Positions 25,658-34,320 are shown, numbered from the stretch's first letter. The stretch: DNA of 64,000 nucleotides from Selenomonas sp. oral taxon 126 (GCF_001683335.1 NZ_CP016201.1:1889591-1953590), one strand, 5' to 3'. Notes: generated by a model from the letters alone, not told the origin. Numbers and translations are program-made.

Positions 25658-27097
25658 CTACCACCTGTGCCCCGTGTCCTCGAAGAGTGTGCCGAGGAGG
25701 AGGAAGAATGCAAAGATCTCGATGCGCCCGAGGATCATGAGCAGGGTGCAGACGAGCTTTGTCCATACGGGCAGAGCCGCAACCGTGTCGAGATCCGCGA
25801 GCGAGGCGACGCCGCCCGTTGTCGTCAGACAGGCGACCGTCAGCGTGATCGTCTCGATGGGACTGAGCCCGGCGAGGGCGATGAGGAGACTGCTGACGGA
25901 GAAGACGGCGGCAAAGAAGAAGGCGAGCACGAGAATACGCCCCGCAGAGTGCAGGGGCACGACCTCGCCGCCCTGCCGCACGGCGAATACCATGCGCGGA
26001 TGCAGGGTCCGCAGCAGCTCTGTCCAAGCGAGGGAGATGAGTACGAGGAGACGCGAGATGCGAAAGCCCCCTGCCGCCGAGCCCATGCAGCCGCCGATGA
26101 CCGCGAGCAGGATGAGCAGCAGCGTGGAGCCGCTGTGAAGCGGTATCTCCGCCTGCAGCACGAGTCCGTTCGTCGAGAGAAAGGAGATCGCGTAGAAAAA
26201 GCTGTAGCCGAGTGCCTGTGCGAACGGCTGCGTGCCGTGGAGGAGGGGCGGTATGACGAGTATTGTTCCCGCCGCGAGAAAGAGCAGGAAGAAGGAGCGC
26301 AGCTCCATGTGGCGTGTGAGCATCGCGCCCGATCTGCGGTGCAGGAGCTGCCAGAGCGTGAGGAGGGGCAGCGCCGAGAGCAGGGCGACCAGTCCCGCAC
26401 CCAGCATGAGTGCGGGGGTGGGGGGCAGCCCGCCCGTCATTGGCCCTGCGCCCGAGGAGATGGTAAAGAGGGCGAGGATGAGCGCAGGGAAAATTTCGTC
26501 CCCCGCCATTAGATAGATGCCGACTGCGACGGCAGTGATGGCGATGTAGAGCAGCGTCATCTCGCGCATGGGGCGCGTCATACGGTTCCACAGCGGGCTG
26601 AACAGGCGCTCCTGCCGCACGGAGAAGTCCACGCCGAAGCACCCGCTGACGACGGGGAGCACTGTTACGAGGATCACGACGAAGAGCAGCCCGCCGAACC
26701 AGCTCATGAGTGCACGCCAGAGGAGGAGTGTGGGAGGGAGTGATTCGCCGAGCGCGGTCATGCCCGTCGTTGTGAGTGCGGAGATGCACTCAAAGAACGT
26801 ATCCGCAGGTGAGAGATGCAGCCCCGCGAGATGGAACGGCAGCATGCCGAGCACGGCGAGCAGAAACCAGACGGCGAGCAGGAAGAGCGTGCCCTCCTGC
26901 ACCGAGAGCTGGCGCATATGGCTGCGCCCCATATTGCCGAACACCATGCCGAGGATCGCGGTGAGCACGCCGAGCGCGAGAAACGAACCCGCCAGTGAAT
27001 CACCGTGGGCGAAGCCATAGGCAAACGGGATGAGGTACAGCGGCGCAAAGACATATGCCGTGCGCCCCATGAGCACCCAGAACAGATCAAAACGCAT
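25658..27097 (-). CDS. trkH: TrkH-family potassium transporter subunit (first copy in operon)
   Basis: A 479-residue TrkH paralogue with ten or so hydrophobic helices. Filter regions are ISALTTTGMTALG, TISSGAGPMTGG, ISFLSTNGLVLQAE and ACLTTTGGVASL. The second filter reads SSGAGPM, unlike TIGTCGF of the neighbour, so ion selectivity or conductance may differ. It overlaps the trkA stop by one base and precedes the second trkH by six bases, forming a trkA-trkH-trkH operon. Confidence 0.9.
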   Translation of the reverse strand: MRFDLFWVLMGRTAYVFAPLYLIPFAYGFAHGDSLAGSFLALGVLTAILGMVFGNMGRSHMRQLSVQEGTLFLLAVWFLLAVLGMLPFHLAGLHLSPADTFFECISALTTTGMTALGESLPPTLLLWRALMSWFGGLLFVVILVTVLPVVSGCFGVDFSVRQERLFSPLWNRMTRPMREMTLLYIAITAVAVGIYLMAGDEIFPALILALFTISSGAGPMTGGLPPTPALMLGAGLVALLSALPLLTLWQLLHRRSGAMLTRHMELRSFFLLFLAAGTILVIPPLLHGTQPFAQALGYSFFYAISFLSTNGLVLQAEIPLHSGSTLLLILLAVIGGCMGSAAGGFRISRLLVLISLAWTELLRTLHPRMVFAVRQGGEVVPLHSAGRILVLAFFFAAVFSVSSLLIALAGLSPIETITLTVACLTTTGGVASLADLDTVAALPVWTKLVCTLLMILGRIEIFAFFLLLGTLFEDTGHRW

Positions 27098-28446
27098 CAG
27101 TCATCTCCAAAATAGGCGAGCGCCTTTTTCGCAAAGCTCTTGAGGACGAAGAGGATCACGCGGTCGCCCGGCAGGAGCTCCGTCATGCCGTTCGGAATTG
27201 CCGCCTCCTCATTGCGCACATAGGCGCAGACAAGGCATTCGCGCGGGAGATTGGCGTTCATCAGCTTCTTTCCCACAATCGGTGCGCCGCTGCTGACGAT
27301 CACCTCAAGCGCCTCCGCACGTGCGCCCTCGAGCAGGGTCACGCGTGTCACGTCTCCGCCACGCGCATAGGCAAGCACCTCGCTCGCCGAGAGCAGACGC
27401 GCCGAGAGGGCGATGTTGACGCCAACCTTCTCCATGAGGTCGATGTATTCGTTGCGGTCGACGCGCACGACCGTCTTGATCCGATTGTTCGAGAGGTGGC
27501 GCGCGAGGAGGGCGAGCATGAGGTTCAGCTTGTCGTCCTCTGTGAGGCAGACGATGACATCCGCCTCCGCGACGCCCTCCTCCGTCAGGAGGTCGATGTC
27601 CGTTCCGTCGCCGCAGATCGCAAGCCCCGCTGTCAGCTTCTCCGCGAGCATCTCACAGCGCTCGCGGTCTCGGTCAATCACCTTTACCTGTACGCCCTGC
27701 CGTTCGAGCAGAAGCGCAAGTGCGCGTCCCGTGCGTCCCGCACCGATGATGGCGGCGCGGGTCAGTTTGTGTGTGTCGCTCGGCACGAGGCTCTGGCTGA
27801 ACTCCTCGATACGGTCGGGCAGTCCGATGAAGTAGGCGTTGTCGCCGGGCAGGAAGACATCGTCGCCGTGCGGGATAATCATGCGGTGGTCGCGGAAGAT
27901 GAGCCCTGCGAGGACACCCTGCGGCAGCTTTAGACTTTTCAGCGGCGTGCGCGCGATGGCGGAGCGGCGGCGGATGCGCGTCTCGAAGAGGCGCACCTTG
28001 CCCTGCGCGAAGTCCTCCACGTTGAGCGCGGCGGGGGTCATGAGGGTGCGATTGATTTCGCTTGCGGTGATGAGCTCGGGGTTGAGCACGAGGTCGATAT
28101 CGAAATTCTCTTTGAGATAGCGCCCCGCCTCGACGGTGAAGCTCATGTCGCGGATGCGTGCGATCGTATGCGCGATGCCGTGTTTCTTTGCAAGCACGCA
28201 GGCGACGATGTTCACCTCGTCGCTGTTGGTCACGGCGATGAGGATGTCCGCGCTGTTGATGTCGGGGTCGTTCATCGTGAGAGGGCTTGCGATATTCGCC
28301 TCGATCGTCAGCACATCGAGCGTTGTCTTTGCCGCCTCAAGCTGGCTCTCCTCGCCGTCCACCACCACGACATCCATGCCCTCCTCCGAGAGCAGCGCCG
28401 CAATGCTGTAGCCCAGCCTCCCCGCACCCGCGATTACGATCCGCAC
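27097..28446 (-). CDS. trkA: Trk potassium-transport gating protein TrkA
   Basis: A 449-residue TrkA with two RCK halves. Each starts with a nucleotide-binding loop: IVIAGAGRLGYSIA at residue 3 and AAIIGAGRTGRALA near residue 226, each followed by a C-terminal TrkA_C ligand lobe. It binds NAD(H)/ATP and gates TrkH. It is the first gene of the minus-strand operon, with AGGAGGGAC just before the ATG. Confidence 0.95.
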   Translation of the reverse strand: MRIVIAGAGRLGYSIAALLSEEGMDVVVVDGEESQLEAAKTTLDVLTIEANIASPLTMNDPDINSADILIAVTNSDEVNIVACVLAKKHGIAHTIARIRDMSFTVEAGRYLKENFDIDLVLNPELITASEINRTLMTPAALNVEDFAQGKVRLFETRIRRRSAIARTPLKSLKLPQGVLAGLIFRDHRMIIPHGDDVFLPGDNAYFIGLPDRIEEFSQSLVPSDTHKLTRAAIIGAGRTGRALALLLERQGVQVKVIDRDRERCEMLAEKLTAGLAICGDGTDIDLLTEEGVAEADVIVCLTEDDKLNLMLALLARHLSNNRIKTVVRVDRNEYIDLMEKVGVNIALSARLLSASEVLAYARGGDVTRVTLLEGARAEALEVIVSSGAPIVGKKLMNANLPRECLVCAYVRNEEAAIPNGMTELLPGDRVILFVLKSFAKKALAYFGDD

Positions 28447-28485
28447 AATGAGTCCCTCCTGCGTATACTGAGTGAAATATAAAGA

Positions 28486-28513
28486 AGTATACCATATATT
28501 TTCGGTAAGTTAA
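28486..28513 (-). promoter_or_regulatory. Promoter of trkA-trkH-trkH
   Basis: On the minus strand TTAACT (28508-28513) and TATACT (28486-28491) are separated by 16 bases, 40 bases before the trkA start. It is divergent to the cas3 promoter. Confidence 0.55.
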
Positions 28514-28546
28514 ACTCATATTGAGGAGGGTACAGGAGGAAATGGA

Positions 28547-28574
28547 TTGAAAGAGAATTTTATTTTGATATAAT
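28547..28574 (+). promoter_or_regulatory. Promoter of cas3
   Basis: TTGAAA (28547-28552) and TATAAT (28569-28574) with a 16-base spacer, 51 bases before the chosen cas3 start. Confidence 0.65.
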
Positions 28575-28625
28575 TGGAATAGGCGAATTTTTCTGATAGA
28601 TGTGACTGGAAATGGAGTGAAGATT

Positions 28626-30830
28626 ATGCGGCAGAGCGAGAAAAACACTGGAATATACGAAAGATCAGAGCGGCAATATCTCGCGCATATAGATAAGATA
28701 AGCGGACGTAAACAGGGGCTGCATGCACATCTTGAAAATGTCTCCGTGCGTTCCGGGGACTTTGCTGCAGCCTTTGGAGAGGAAGCAATGGGACGTTTGG
28801 TTGGAGCGTACCACGACATTGGAAAGTATTCGAACGAGTTTCAAGACTACATCCGCGCCTCTGAGGAAGAACAGAAGAAAAAGCACGGTAAAATTGACCA
28901 TTCGACGGCAGGTGCCAAGGAGATCGCACAATTAGGCGGCGCGGCACCTGTATTGGCACTCTGTATTGCCGGGCATCATGGCGGGATTCCCGACCTTGGC
29001 ACGAAAGTGGATACGGCAGCAGAGTCCACGCTTGTAGGGCGGCTTAAAAAGGAGGTGCCGGACTATCATTCCTATCGTGAAGAGAATGCAGTCCCCCTTT
29101 TGCCGGCATCGTCGCTTTTTTCCAAGGTATCACATATCCCTTTTTCGACAATGCTTTATACACGCATGCTATTTTCCTGTCTTGTTGACGGGGATTTTCT
29201 GGATACGGAATATTTTATGTCTGGCGGAACCGTCGAGCGCAGCGATTTTCCGTCGATGGAGGTGCTCCTTGAACGATTGCAGAGTGCCTTTCGAGAGAAA
29301 TATTTTGCGCCGCAGTCTGTCGAGGTGCAGGAGCGGCTGAATGAACCCATCAATCGAAAACGGATGCAACTGCTCCAAGAGTCGATTGCGGCAGGCAAGA
29401 GTGCTAAAGGCCAATTATACCGCATGAACATCCCGACAGGAGGTGGGAAAACAATCTCGTCGCTCGCATTCGCCTTGCATTATGCTGTGCATGCCGCTCA
29501 CAAGCGCAGGCGTGTCATTTATGTAATACCGTATACGAGCATCATTGAGCAGACGGCGAAGGTGTTCCGCGAACTGTTGGACTCCGACTGCGTTGTCGAG
29601 CATCATCAGAATGTGGACTATGACGATACGACTGATGAGATGAACCGCAAGAGGCTCGCAGCAGAGAACTGGGACGCTCCGATCATTGTCACGACAAACG
29701 TGCAGTTCTTCGAATCACTTTTTTCAAATCGGCCGTCAAAGTGCCGCAAACTCCATAATATTGCAGAGAGCATCATCATCTTTGATGAAGCACAGATGAT
29801 TCCTATTGAATTTCTGCGCCCGTGTATGGAAGTTGTACAGGATCTTGTACGTCACTATGCCTGTACCGCTGTCCTGTGCACGGCGACACAGCCGCCGCTC
29901 GAAAAAATCTTTGCGGATGATATACAGCCGATCGAGATTTGCCCTCATGTGATGGAAAATGCTGCGTTTTTTCAGCGGGCAAAGATTCGGATGCGCGTGG
30001 GGATGATGATCGGGGATTTGGCTGCAGAACTGGAACCCCATGGGCAGGTACTCTGTATCGTTAATCTGAAACGGACGGCACAAGAGGTTTTTGAGCGAAT
30101 GGAAGAAAAAGAGGGCACGTATCAACTGTCCACAAATCTCTATCCAGTGCATCGCGCGCAGGTTTTGGAAGAGATTCGAGAACGGCTGAGGGCAGGGAAG
30201 CCCTGTCGCGTGATCTCTACCAGTCTTGTAGAGGCGGGTGTCGACCTCGACTTCCCCTGTGTCTACCGCGAGATGAATGGACTCGACAGCATTATACAGG
30301 CAGCAGGACGCTGTAACCGTGAGAATAAGCGGACGGCGGAGGAGAGTATTGTGCATGTGTTTTCGCTCGAGGATGTATCAAAAAAGAGTTTCCTCCCTGC
30401 GGACACGACCCGAATCGTTGCGCGAAGCTATGGAGAAGATCTGGGGAATCCAAGGGCGATTCGCATGTATTTCAACGAGCTTTATGATCTGGGCGGAGAG
30501 AGGCGTCTGGATCAAAAGAAGGTTATGGAAATATCGAAGAAGCTTTCCTTTGCTGAAGTTGCAGAAAAATTTCGCTTGATTGAGGAGCAGACAACTCCTG
30601 TTCTTATTCCGGAGGCGTATGAAGCGAAAGCCTTGCTGCAGCGACTCGAAGGAGGAGAGCGAACGCGTAGCCTGATGCGAAAAGCAGCGCGTTATATGGT
30701 TTCCCTTCGACCGAGTAGGTTGGATGGATTGGTGAGGCAAGGGAAGATTCGAATGTTGGATGAAGAATTTGCGGTTCTGGAAGATATGAGTGTCTATGAT
30801 AGGAAGCAAGGATTGAAGGAAGATGTGTGA
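28626..30830 (+). CDS. cas3: CRISPR-associated helicase-nuclease Cas3 (type I-C)
   Basis: A 734-residue Cas3 with an N-terminal HD nuclease and a C-terminal SF2 helicase. HD domain: an early His (LHAHLENVS), YHDIGKYS, KIDHSTAGA and GHHGGIPD supply the metal ligands. Helicase: Walker A IPTGGGKTISS (about residue 270), DEAQ box in IIFDEAQMIP, and motif VI region SLVEAGVDLDFP ... QAAGRCNRE. All key residues look intact. The start at 28626 is chosen for GGAG 8 bases upstream; a GTG at 28602 is in frame. Cas3 degrades DNA after Cascade recruits it. It has its own promoter, separate from cas5-cas8-cas7. Confidence 0.93.
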   Translation: MRQSEKNTGIYERSERQYLAHIDKISGRKQGLHAHLENVSVRSGDFAAAFGEEAMGRLVGAYHDIGKYSNEFQDYIRASEEEQKKKHGKIDHSTAGAKEIAQLGGAAPVLALCIAGHHGGIPDLGTKVDTAAESTLVGRLKKEVPDYHSYREENAVPLLPASSLFSKVSHIPFSTMLYTRMLFSCLVDGDFLDTEYFMSGGTVERSDFPSMEVLLERLQSAFREKYFAPQSVEVQERLNEPINRKRMQLLQESIAAGKSAKGQLYRMNIPTGGGKTISSLAFALHYAVHAAHKRRRVIYVIPYTSIIEQTAKVFRELLDSDCVVEHHQNVDYDDTTDEMNRKRLAAENWDAPIIVTTNVQFFESLFSNRPSKCRKLHNIAESIIIFDEAQMIPIEFLRPCMEVVQDLVRHYACTAVLCTATQPPLEKIFADDIQPIEICPHVMENAAFFQRAKIRMRVGMMIGDLAAELEPHGQVLCIVNLKRTAQEVFERMEEKEGTYQLSTNLYPVHRAQVLEEIRERLRAGKPCRVISTSLVEAGVDLDFPCVYREMNGLDSIIQAAGRCNRENKRTAEESIVHVFSLEDVSKKSFLPADTTRIVARSYGEDLGNPRAIRMYFNELYDLGGERRLDQKKVMEISKKLSFAEVAEKFRLIEEQTTPVLIPEAYEAKALLQRLEGGERTRSLMRKAARYMVSLRPSRLDGLVRQGKIRMLDEEFAVLEDMSVYDRKQGLKEDV

Positions 30831-30840
30831 AAAATAAGAA

Positions 30841-30864
30841 CGGGGAGATTATACAATCTCCCCG
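30841..30864 (-). terminator. Terminator of the crRNA-like RNA
   Basis: CGGGGAGATT pairs perfectly with AATCTCCCCG around a 4-base loop. On the minus strand it is followed by TTCTTATTTTT; on the plus strand no T run follows, so it is specific for minus-strand transcription. Confidence 0.7.
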
Positions 30865-30894
30865 CCCCGGACACATAAATACGAGCAACCATAA

Positions 30895-30927
30895 ATTTCA
30901 ATCCCCGCATAGTTATATCTATGCGAC
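30895..30927 (-). repeat. Solitary CRISPR-like repeat (type I-C)
   Basis: Matches known type I-C repeats in its GTCGC start, central 7-bp hairpin and GGATTGAAAT end. The stem sequence differs from the degenerate repeat at 34451 (CGCATAG against CGCGCCC), but stem length, start and end are shared, as in compensated pseudo-repeats. Confidence 0.8.
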
Positions 30928-30933
30928 AATGAC

Positions 30934-30962
30934 ATTTTATTATGTGGAAATACTCTTGTCAA
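30934..30962 (-). promoter_or_regulatory. Minus-strand promoter of the crRNA-like RNA
   Basis: On the minus strand TTGACA (30957-30962), a 17-base spacer and TAAAAT (30934-30939). Seven bases downstream is 30927, the first base of the repeat. Confidence 0.7.
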
Positions 30963-30968
30963 ATTTTC

Positions 30969-30998
30969 TTGACAGACTAACCTTTTTCCGACTATATT
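30969..30998 (+). promoter_or_regulatory. Promoter of cas5c-cas8c-cas7c
   Basis: TTGACA (30969-30974) and TATATT (30993-30998) with an 18-base spacer, 38 bases before the cas5c start. It is back-to-back with the crRNA-like RNA promoter; the two -35 boxes are only 6 bases apart, so the promoters should compete. Confidence 0.65.
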
Positions 30999-31035
30999 TA
31001 ATAAAGCAAACATAAGAAAATAGGAGGTGTTGAAT

Positions 31036-31695
31036 GTGTCTTATGGCGTTCGACTGGAGGTGTGGGGGGATTTTGCCTGCTTTACGCGACCGGAACTCAA
31101 AGTAGAGCGGTTTTCATATCCTGTCATCACACCAAGTGCCGCACGCGGTGTGCTTGAGGCTCTATTTTGGCATAATGGCCTAAAATGGGTCATAGATCGT
31201 TTATATGTTCTATCCAAAATCCAGTATGCCAACATTCGGCGCAACGAGCTCAAGGCGAAGATTTCCGCGAGTAATGTGGTGAATTTTGCCGGCAAGGGAC
31301 AGGGGGAACTATACCTGTCTGCCCGAGAGAATATTCAACAGCGTGCATCGACTGTGTTGAAAGCCCCACACTACGTCATTGAGGCGCACTTTGAGATGAC
31401 AGGGCAGGCGAACCCATCAGACAATCCGGGGAAGTTTCGGGAGATGTTTACCAGGCGGGCGCGCAAAGGGCAGTGCTGGCACATGCCGTATTTCGGATGT
31501 CGTGAGTTTCCGGCACAATTTCGTCTATACGAAGATGAGGCCATAGAGACAGCATATCCGGGTGAAACGAAGGATCTGGGCTTGATGCTCTATGACATTG
31601 ACTACAGTGATCCGGAGAATCTTCAACCGATGTTCTTTCAGGCACAGATGGTCGATGGCGTGCTTGACCTGCGTGATTGCGAGGTGTATCGTTGA
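31036..31695 (+). CDS. cas5c: CRISPR-associated protein Cas5c (type I-C crRNA endonuclease)
   Basis: A 219-residue Cas5c (Cas5d). In type I-C this subunit, not Cas6, cuts the pre-crRNA and caps the 5' handle. The RAMP fold starts YGVRLEVWGDFACFTRPELK and includes PSAARGVLEALFWH. GTG at 31036 is chosen, with AGGAGG 8 bases upstream; in-frame TTG 31030 and GTG 31027 are less likely. The stop overlaps the cas8c ATG (TGATG). No damage is seen, so processing of a type I-C repeat should still be possible. Confidence 0.92.
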   Translation: MSYGVRLEVWGDFACFTRPELKVERFSYPVITPSAARGVLEALFWHNGLKWVIDRLYVLSKIQYANIRRNELKAKISASNVVNFAGKGQGELYLSARENIQQRASTVLKAPHYVIEAHFEMTGQANPSDNPGKFREMFTRRARKGQCWHMPYFGCREFPAQFRLYEDEAIETAYPGETKDLGLMLYDIDYSDPENLQPMFFQAQMVDGVLDLRDCEVYR

Positions 31696-33434
31696 TGCTG
31701 AAGGCACTCGTACAGAGATATGAAGACGAATGCAAAGAACATCGATTGCCGAAGGAGGGCTGGGAGAAGCGAAATGTCCATTTTGCACTTATCATTGGGA
31801 GAGAAGGGGAATTGCTTCAAGTTGTTTCTCTCATGCAGGAGGTAGAACGCGGAAAGAAAAAAATATTACGTCCGCAGGAACTCCTTGTGCCCGTGGGGGA
31901 AACGCGTACGAGTGGGATATATCCGCTGTTCCTCTGTGATAATTCGTCCTATTTTCTGGGAGCAGATACAAAGGGAAAGCCTAAGCGGTCGGCAGATTGC
32001 TTCACGGCTGCGGCAAAACTGCATGAGGAGATCCTAGCAGACGTTACAGGAGAAACGGCACAGGCTCTAGTTCATTTCTTTCATCACTGGCAAATAGGTA
32101 AGAATGCCGTTTGCAAACATCCGGAAATTGCTCCCTATGCCGATGAGATTCTTGCAGGTGCAAATCTTGTGTTTCGCTATGCGGGGCAGTATGTCCATGA
32201 AGCGCCTGAGATTGCGTCAGCATGGGAACGCTATCGTCAGAATCGCGCAGAAGAGAAACGCGGACGCTGTCTCGTGACTGGAACAATAGAACCAATCGCT
32301 ATTAAGCATCCGGCACTCAAGGGGGTGAGCGGAGCACAGCCAACGGGAGCCATGTTGGTCTCGTTTAACGAGAATGCCTATTAATCCTATGGGCATGATG
32401 GCCAGCAGGGGGGCAATGCTCCTGTCTCAAAACATGCAGCATTCGCTTATGGTACTGCACTTAATGCACTGCTTGCAGACGATGCACATAAGAAGCTCAT
32501 TGGTGACACTACTGTTGTCTACTGGGCCGCAGAGAAGAGTGAAGCCGCTCAAAATGTATTTGCAGGCGCGCTCGGTGATAACAATGAGATGACGGATGAT
32601 TTGCTGGATAAAATCTTAACAGATATACGGGACGGAGGGGATATCGACTATGACGGTGTCTCCATTCCTTATGAGAACCCTTTTTATATTTTGGGGCTGG
32701 CGCCAAATGCAGCGCGGGTTTCTATTCGTTTCTTCCTGCAGGATTCCTTTGGCGTGTTTCTGAAAAATCTCGCCTTATATAGAGAGCAGATGGATATCAT
32801 TCGTCCCTCTTGGGTGAAAAGCAGGAATGTTCCTCTAGGGAAGCTGCTTTTGGAGACGGTAAATCCGAATGCCAAGAAACTGATGGCAGCTCCTGTCATG
32901 GCGGGGGCGATGATGCGAGCTGTATTGACCGGTATGCCGTATCCCGTGTCTGTATTTCAAAATATTATGATCCGGATTCGTGCACAGCAAGGGGCGGAAA
33001 AAATAAATCCGAGGCGTGCCGGTTTTTTGAAGGCATATCTGCTGCGCAATAGAGAAAGGAGAATTACTGTGGCACTTGATGAAAACGAAACAGAAACCGC
33101 TTATTTGCTGGGGCGCTGGTTCGCCGTTTTAGAGCAGGCACAGAAGATGGCACTTCCGGAAATCAAGGAGACCATTCGGGATCGGTTCTTCAATTCTGCT
33201 TGTGCAACGCCCGCCTATGTATTCCCGCTTTTGCAGAAACTTTCACTTCATCATATCAAGAAGCTGGAAAAAGCTGCGGATAGGGTTCGTGTCGAGAAAT
33301 TCTTGGCTGAGACTCTTGGAAAACTGGAGGCAGGAAGCATTCCGCGACACTTACCGCTCGAGGAGCAAGGCATATTCATTCTGGGATATTATCATCAGCA
33401 GCAGCAATGGTATCAGAAGAAGGAGGCAGAATAA
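31695..33434 (+). pseudogene. cas8c: Cas8c/Csd1 large subunit, interrupted by an in-frame TAA
   Basis: The frame from ATG 31695 encodes a normal Csd1 N-terminus (KALVQRYEDECKE, TSGIYPLFLCDNSSYFLG, GRCLVTGTIEPIAIKHP) up to SFNENAY, then TAA at 32382-32384. The same frame continues without a break (SYGHDGQQGGNAPVSKHAAF) to TAA at 33432. The whole is 580 codons, the usual Csd1 length, so this is one base change, probably GAA to TAA, and not a frameshift. The upstream piece is 229 residues. Downstream in-frame starts include ATG 32589 and GTG 33069. Cas8c recognises the PAM and holds the R-loop, so a truncated form should disable Cascade unless the stop is read through. Sequencing error is possible. 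Confidence 0.88.
33069..33434 (+). CDS. cas11c: Cas11c small subunit from internal start within cas8c
   Basis: Inside the 3' end of cas8c and in its frame, AAAGGAG (33055-33061) lies 7 bases before a GTG at 33069. Translation from it gives 121 helical residues (start VALDENETETAYLLGRWFAV) ending at the cas8c stop. Type I-C systems are known to make Cas11c by internal initiation in cas8c, about this size and place. It lies after the nonsense codon, so Cas11c could still be made when full-length Cas8c is not. Confidence 0.6.
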   Translation: MALDENETETAYLLGRWFAVLEQAQKMALPEIKETIRDRFFNSACATPAYVFPLLQKLSLHHIKKLEKAADRVRVEKFLAETLGKLEAGSIPRHLPLEEQGIFILGYYHQQQQWYQKKEAE

Positions 33435-33435
33435 A

Positions 33436-34320
33436 ATGTCCGAAGCAATTAAGAATCGCTATGATTTTGTCATTCTGTTTGACGTAGAGAATGGGAATCC
33501 CAATGGTGACCCCGATGCAGGGAATATGCCGCGTGTCGATCAGGAAACAGGGCATGGGCTCGTCACGGACGTTTGTCTCAAGCGTAAGATTCGCAACTAT
33601 ATCGAAGCGATAAAAGAGGGGGTGCCCGGCTATCGCATCTATATCAAGGATGATGTTCCGCTTGCCCATCACGATCAAGAGGCCTGTGCTCATTTTGGGA
33701 TTGAGGACATCAAGAAAATCAAAAAGGATAATCCGGAAATCGACAAGAAAATTCGTGATTTCATGTGCAGTAATTTCTTCGACATTCGTACCTTTGGCGC
33801 CGTTATGACGACGTTTGTACAGGGGGCGTTGAATTGCGGTCAGGTACGCGGACCAGTGCAGCTTGGGTTTGCGCGCAGCATTGATCCTATTCTGCCGCAG
33901 GAAATCACTATTACCCGAACAGCGATCACAACGGTACAGGCCGCACAGGCACAGAAAACCACGATGGGACGCAAGTTCATTGTTCCCTATGCCCTCTACA
34001 AGGTAGAGGGCTATGTCTCGGCAAATCTTGCACGTAAGGTTACCGGATTTTCGGAGGAAGATCTGGAACTCTTGTGGCGGGCAATCTTGTCTATGTTCGA
34101 ACTGGATCATTCGGCAGCACGTGGCAATATGGCAACGCGTGAATTGATTGTTTTCCGCCATGAAAGCGAACTCGGAAATGCACCTGCCTATCGGTTGTTT
34201 GATCGTGTTCATGTCAGTAAGAAAAGGAAAGAGACTCCCGCACGGAGCTATCAAGATTATGAAGTCCATGTGGATACAGAGAATTTGCCTGAAGGGGTAA
34301 GCTGTATGCGCATGAGTTGA
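33436..34320 (+). CDS. cas7c: CRISPR-associated protein Cas7c/Csd2 (Cascade backbone)
   Basis: A 294-residue Csd2. It begins NRYDFVILFDVENGNPNGDPDAGN, the conserved Cas7 RRM start, and holds RTFGAVM, GQVRGPVQLGFARSIDPI and MGRKFIVPYALYKVEGY. The start at 33436 is chosen for AGGAGG 9 bases upstream, one base after the cas8c stop. Cas7c coats the crRNA. After its stop the expected cas4, cas1 and cas2 genes are missing. The frame stays open beyond the TGA for 55 codons with a CVICG and YRCED pair, meaning unclear. Confidence 0.93.
   Translation: MSEAIKNRYDFVILFDVENGNPNGDPDAGNMPRVDQETGHGLVTDVCLKRKIRNYIEAIKEGVPGYRIYIKDDVPLAHHDQEACAHFGIEDIKKIKKDNPEIDKKIRDFMCSNFFDIRTFGAVMTTFVQGALNCGQVRGPVQLGFARSIDPILPQEITITRTAITTVQAAQAQKTTMGRKFIVPYALYKVEGYVSANLARKVTGFSEEDLELLWRAILSMFELDHSAARGNMATRELIVFRHESELGNAPAYRLFDRVHVSKKRKETPARSYQDYEVHVDTENLPEGVSCMRMS

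Larger units (their letters stand above)
30830..30927 (-). ncRNA. Standalone crRNA-like RNA gene in the cas3-cas5 gap
   Basis: On the minus strand, 30927 to 30895 is a 33-base type I-C CRISPR-like repeat: GTCGC start, a 7-bp stem CGCATAG/CTATGCG around ATATAA, then an 11-base handle GGGATTGAAAT, the length Cas5c leaves on a crRNA. About 30 bases of guide-like sequence follow (TTATGGTTGCTCG...), then a perfect 10-bp terminator hairpin and a T-rich tail. A consensus promoter places the start at base 30927, the first base of the repeat. There is no second intact repeat; a GCGGGGAGATTG run near 30860 might be a degenerate one. The parts together look like a gene for a single guide or crRNA-like regulator. 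Expression and target are not known. Confidence 0.6.

Noticed and set aside
31041-31046. TTATGG at the cas5c start as the target of the crRNA-like guide
   Set aside because: Only six bases match, the next positions do not, and the preceding GTC is not the usual TTC PAM. A six-base match is expected by chance in this region.
31677-33434. cas8c read as a frameshifted gene in two pieces
   Set aside because: Both pieces are in the same frame; the break is a single TAA and the protein continues directly on either side.
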